Part shown: positions 60,101 to 64,000 of the stretch, one piece after another
How the letters are laid out: every line of letters begins with the position of its first letter
Position numbering within the stretch: position 1 is the first letter of the stretch
Notes under the pieces: generated by a model
Seen by the model: only the letters and a program-made list of their open reading frames with translations
Told to the model about the DNA's origin: nothing
The model's database searches: none
Position numbers and translations under genes: made by a program
From: Typhlomys cinereus
Taxonomy: Eukaryota > Chordata > Mammalia > Rodentia > Platacanthomyidae
Direction: 5' to 3'
DNA: 64,000 bases
Assembly (NCBI GenBank): GCA_023101885.1
Contig: JALPQD010000826.1
Location: forward strand, 372,001 to 436,000

Positions 60101-63100
60101 TATTCCATGAAAACGTCCCAAAACCAGTGTGAATTTCTCCTGAACATAAAAGGTTACAACGTATGAACATCTACAGGAATCTTGTCACTGAGAAGAGAAA
60201 GTGAAACATGTGAATTGGATGCGTCCTCACTTGGTCACTATTTTCAAGCTCATTACAAGCCTGAACATAGTTGGTAGAATCAGCAAAAAACAAATGTTCT
60301 TTTCTCCAGAATACAAAGTTTTACAGTCTAGAATCCTGTGTAGGATAATTAACCCAAGGAAGTGCAGATGCTACAAAAGATTACCCAAAGAAGTGCACAT
60401 GCTACGTATGACTATGAGTCCTCTTCACTTGGTTCACGTTTTTGGAAGGGAACGACATGCATGAACATGGTTCTTGGAAACGTCGTAAAACAAGTGTGAT
60501 TTCCTTCTGAACACAAAGAGTTACAATATAGAAACTTCTGTTCGATAATTGTCCTAAAGAAGTGCACTTGCAACATTTAACTCAGAGTCCTCCTCTCTTG
60601 GTTTACTATTTTGTAAAATCATGGCCTGTGTGAACATGTGCCATTGAAATGTCACAAATAGAGTATGATTTTCGAATGAACACAAATGTTACAGTATAGG
60701 ACCTTCTCTAGGATACTCATCACTAAGAAGTGAAATTCCAACATTTGACTCTGAATCCTTCGCTTGGTTCACTCTTTTGAAAAATCATGGCCTGTGTGAA
60801 GATGTTATATGCCAATGTCGCAAAACAAGTATGATCTTCTGAACACAAAGTGTAACGCTACGGAATCTTCTGTAGAATACTTATCCCTAAGAAGTGCACC
60901 TCCAACATTTGACTCTCCGGCCTCTTCACTTGGTTCACTTTTGGAAACTCAAGGTCTGTGTGAATATATTCCATGAAAACGTCACAAAACCAGTGTGAAT
61001 TTCTCCTGAACATAAAAAGTTACAACGTGTGAACATCGACAGGATTCTTATCACTGAGCAGAGAAAGTGAAACATGTGAATTGGACGCGTCCTCACTTGG
61101 TCACTATTTTCAAACTCATTAAAAGCCTGAACATAGTTGGTAGAATCAGCACAAAACAAATGTTGTTTTCTCCAGAATACAAAGTTTTACTGTCTAAAAA
61201 CCTGTGTAGGATACTTATCCCAAAGAAGTGCACATGCTACACATGACTTCCCAAAGAATTGCACATGCTACATATGACTGTGAGTCCTCTTCACTTGGTT
61301 CACTCTTTTGGAAGGGAACGACATGCATGAACATGTTCCATGGAAACGTTGTAAATCAAGCAAGGTTTCCTCCTGAACACAATGAGTTACAATACAGAAA
61401 CTTCTATTTGATACTTATCCTAAAGAATTGCACTTGCAACATTTAACTCAGAGTCCTCTGCACATGGTTCACTATTTTTTAAAATCATGGCCATTCAAAT
61501 GTCCAAAACAAGTATGATTTTCTCCTGAACACAAATGTCACAGTACAGGAACTTCTCTAGGATACTTATTGCTAAGAAGTGAAATTCCAACATTTGACTC
61601 TGAATCTTCTGCACATGATTCAGTATTTTGGAAAATCATGGCCTGCGTGAACATGTTATATGCCAATGTCGCAAAACAAATATGATCTTCCCCTGAACAC
61701 AAAGTGTAACACTATAGAATCTTCTGTAGGATACTTATCCCTAAGAAGGGCACCTCCAACATTTGACTCTCAGTCCTCCTCACTTGGTTCACTATTTTGG
61801 AAAATCAAGGCCTGCGTGAACATATTCCATGAAAACATCACAAAAACAGTGTGAATTTCTCCTGAATATAAAAAGTTACAACGTATGAACATCTACAGGA
61901 TTCTTATCACTGAGAAGAGAAAGTGAAACATGTGAATTTGACGCAATCTCACTTGGTCACTATTTTCAAGCGCATTACAAGCCTGAACGTAGTTGGTAGA
62001 ATCAGTACAAAACAAATGTTGTTTGCTCAAGAATACAAAGATTTACAGTCTAGAAACCTGTGTAGGATACTTATCCCAAAGAAGTGCACATGCTACATAT
62101 GACTCTGAGTCCTCTTCACTTGGTTCACTATTTTGGAAGGGAAAAACATGCATGAACATGTTTCATGGAAACATCGTAAAACAAGTGTGATTTCCTCCTG
62201 AACACAAAGAGTTACAATATAGAAACTTCTGTATGATACTTACCCTAAAGAAGTGCACTTGCAAAATTTAACCCAGAGTCTTCCTCACTTGGTTCACTAT
62301 TTTGGAAAATCATGGCCTGTGAGAACATGTTATATGCAAATGTAGCAAAACAAGTATGATCTTCTCCTGAACATAAAGTGTAACACTATAGAATCGTCTG
62401 TAGGATACTTATCCCTAAGAGGTGCACCTCCAACATTTGACTCTCAGTCCTCCTCACTGGGTTCACTAATTTGGAAAATCAAGGCCTGTGTGAACAGATT
62501 CCATGAAAACATCACAAAACCAGTGTGAATTTCTTCTGAATATAAAAAGTTACAACTTATGAATATCTAGGGGATTCTTATCACTGAGAAGAGAAAGTGA
62601 AACATGTGAATTTGACGCATCCTCTCTTGGTCACTATTTTCAAGCCCATTACAAGCCTGAACATAGTTGGTAGAATCAGCAAAAAAAACAAATGTTGTTT
62701 TCTCCAGAATACAAAGTTTTACAGTCTAGAAACCTGTGTAGGATACTTATTCCAAAGAAGTGCACATGCTACACATGACTTCCCAAAGAAGTGCACATAC
62801 AACATATTACTGTGAGTCCTCTTCACTTGGCTCACTCTTTTGGAAAGGAACAACATGCATGAACATGTTTCATGGAAACATCGTAAAGCAAGTATGATTT
62901 CCTCCTGAACACAAAGAGTTACAATATAGAAACGTCTGTAGGATACATATCATAAAGAAGTGCACTTGCAAAATTTAACTCAGATTCCTCCTCACTAGGT
63001 TCACTATTTTGTACAATCATAGCCTGTGTGAACATGTGCTATTCCAATGTCAGAAAACAAGTATGATTTTCGCCTGAGCACAAAAGTTACAGTTTAGGAA

Positions 63101-64000
63101 CTTCTCTAGGATACTTATCCCTAAGAAGTGAAATGCCAACATTTGACTCTGAATCCTCCGCACTTGGTTCACTCTTTTGGAAAATCATGGCCTGCGTGAA
63201 CATGTTATGTGCGAATGTCACAAAACGAGGATGATCTTCTCCTGAACACAAAGCGTAACACTACAGAATCTTCTGTAGGATACTTATCCCTGAGAAGTGC
63301 ACATCCAACTATTTGATTCTCAGACCTCCTCACTTGGTTCACTGTTTTGGAAAATCAAGGCCTGTGTGAACATGTGCCATTCAAATATCACAAAACAAGT
63401 ATGATTTTCGCCTGAACAAAAATGTTACAGTATAGGAACTTCATTAGGATAATTATCCCTAAGAACTGAAATTCCAACATTTGACTCTGAATCCTCCCCC
63501 ACTAATTTGGAAAATCATGGCCTGCGGGATCATGTTATGTGCAAATGTCAAAAAACAAGTATGATCTTCTCCTGAACACAAAGTGTAACACTATACCATC
63601 TTCTTTAGGATACTTATCCCTAAGAAGTGCACCTCCAACATTTGACTCTCAGTCCTCCTCACTTGGTTCACTAATTTGCAAAATCAAGGCTTGTGTGAAC
63701 ATGTTCCATGAAAACGTCACAAAACCAGTGTGAATTTTTCCTGAACATAAAAAGTTACAAGGTATGAACATCTACAGGATTCTTATCACTGAGAAGAGAA
63801 AGGGAAATATGTGAATTTGATGCGTCCTCACTTGGTCACTATTTTCATGCTCATTACAAGCCTGAACATAGTTGGTAGAATCAGAACAAAACAAATGTTG
63901 TTTTCTCCAGAATACAAAGTTTTAGAGTCTGGAAACCTATGTAGGATATTTATACCAAAGAAGTGCACATGCTACACATGACTCCCCAAGGAAGTGCACA
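57158..64000 (+). repeat. Satellite array, block 6: about 870-bp higher-order period, to window end
   Basis: This block holds about 41 monomers, same orientation. The anchor monomer recurs near 57620, 58490, 59350, 60200, 61070, 61920, 62600 and 63800; intervals are mostly 845-875 bp, with shorter and longer variants. A core at about 57650-58030 is nearly identical to 60224-60600 (offset 2574 bp, three units), including the shared rare variant GAATCCTGTGTAGGATAATT. The array continues past the right edge. No genes. Confidence 0.92.

Noticed and set aside
481..64000. Scores of 60-196 codon open frames on both strands outside the L1s
   Set aside because: They repeat with the 168-bp satellite, appear in several frames of the same DNA, have no start context, and encode no recognisable domain. 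They are satellite read-through and not genes.

Overview
The window is mammalian heterochromatin-type DNA, not gene-bearing DNA. About 53 kb of it (roughly 318 units) is one tandem satellite family. The monomer is about 168 bp, AT-rich, and always in the same orientation. Into it are inserted L1 (LINE-1) retrotransposons, a tRNA-derived SINE and a U1 snRNA retropseudogene. L1 ORF1/ORF2 and the U1 copy place it in a placental mammal. The SINE head (GGGCTGGAGAGGTGGCTCA) resembles rodent ID/B4-type SINEs, and the L1 promoter is built from tandem monomers as in mouse and rat, so a rodent is my best guess. The species and the satellite's name are not recognised. No host protein-coding gene is supported. 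The many 60-200 codon open frames in the satellite follow from a monomer length divisible by three.

Layout. 1-480: the 3' end of an L1 followed by about 360 bp of non-satellite DNA ending in its own poly(A), read as an L1 3' transduction. 481-2319: satellite. 2320-8893: a 6.57-kb full-length sense-strand L1 (L1-A) with a 231-bp-monomer promoter, intact ORF1, ORF2 broken by three single-base deletions, a 3' UTR, a short 3'-transduced tag and a 15-bp target-site duplication. 8894-22294: satellite, with a clear 7-monomer (1176 bp) higher-order repeat to about 13.9 kb and more diverged units after that. 22295-22732: an antisense L1 3' fragment and, 28 bp on, a SINE. 24410-24697: the duplicated SINE. 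24698-47672: satellite, including a 5.36-kb-offset segmental duplication and, from about 35 kb, a 5-monomer (about 870 bp) higher-order repeat. 47673-47854: antisense U1 retropseudogene. 47855-54535: satellite with several recent duplications. 54536-57157: a second L1 (L1-B) that keeps its 5' end but has lost its 3' half. 57158-64000: satellite with the 5-mer-type period.

How the parts relate. The satellite expands by unequal exchange, copying blocks of 2, 4, 5, 7, 14, 21 and more monomers. Insertions act as time stamps: paralogous empty sites for L1-A (12426-12440), the antisense L1 fragment (about 24387-24400) and the U1 copy (about 50702-50713) are all inside this window. The SINE is older than its 2.1-kb duplication. 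L1 is the only possible enzymatic source seen here for the SINE and U1 insertions; all carry A tails and target-site duplications. The satellite monomers also repeat three transcription-factor-like motifs (an ISRE-like GAAAGTGAAAC, p53-family CATG-core half-sites and the POU octamer ATGCAAAT), which is the most testable unexplained feature.
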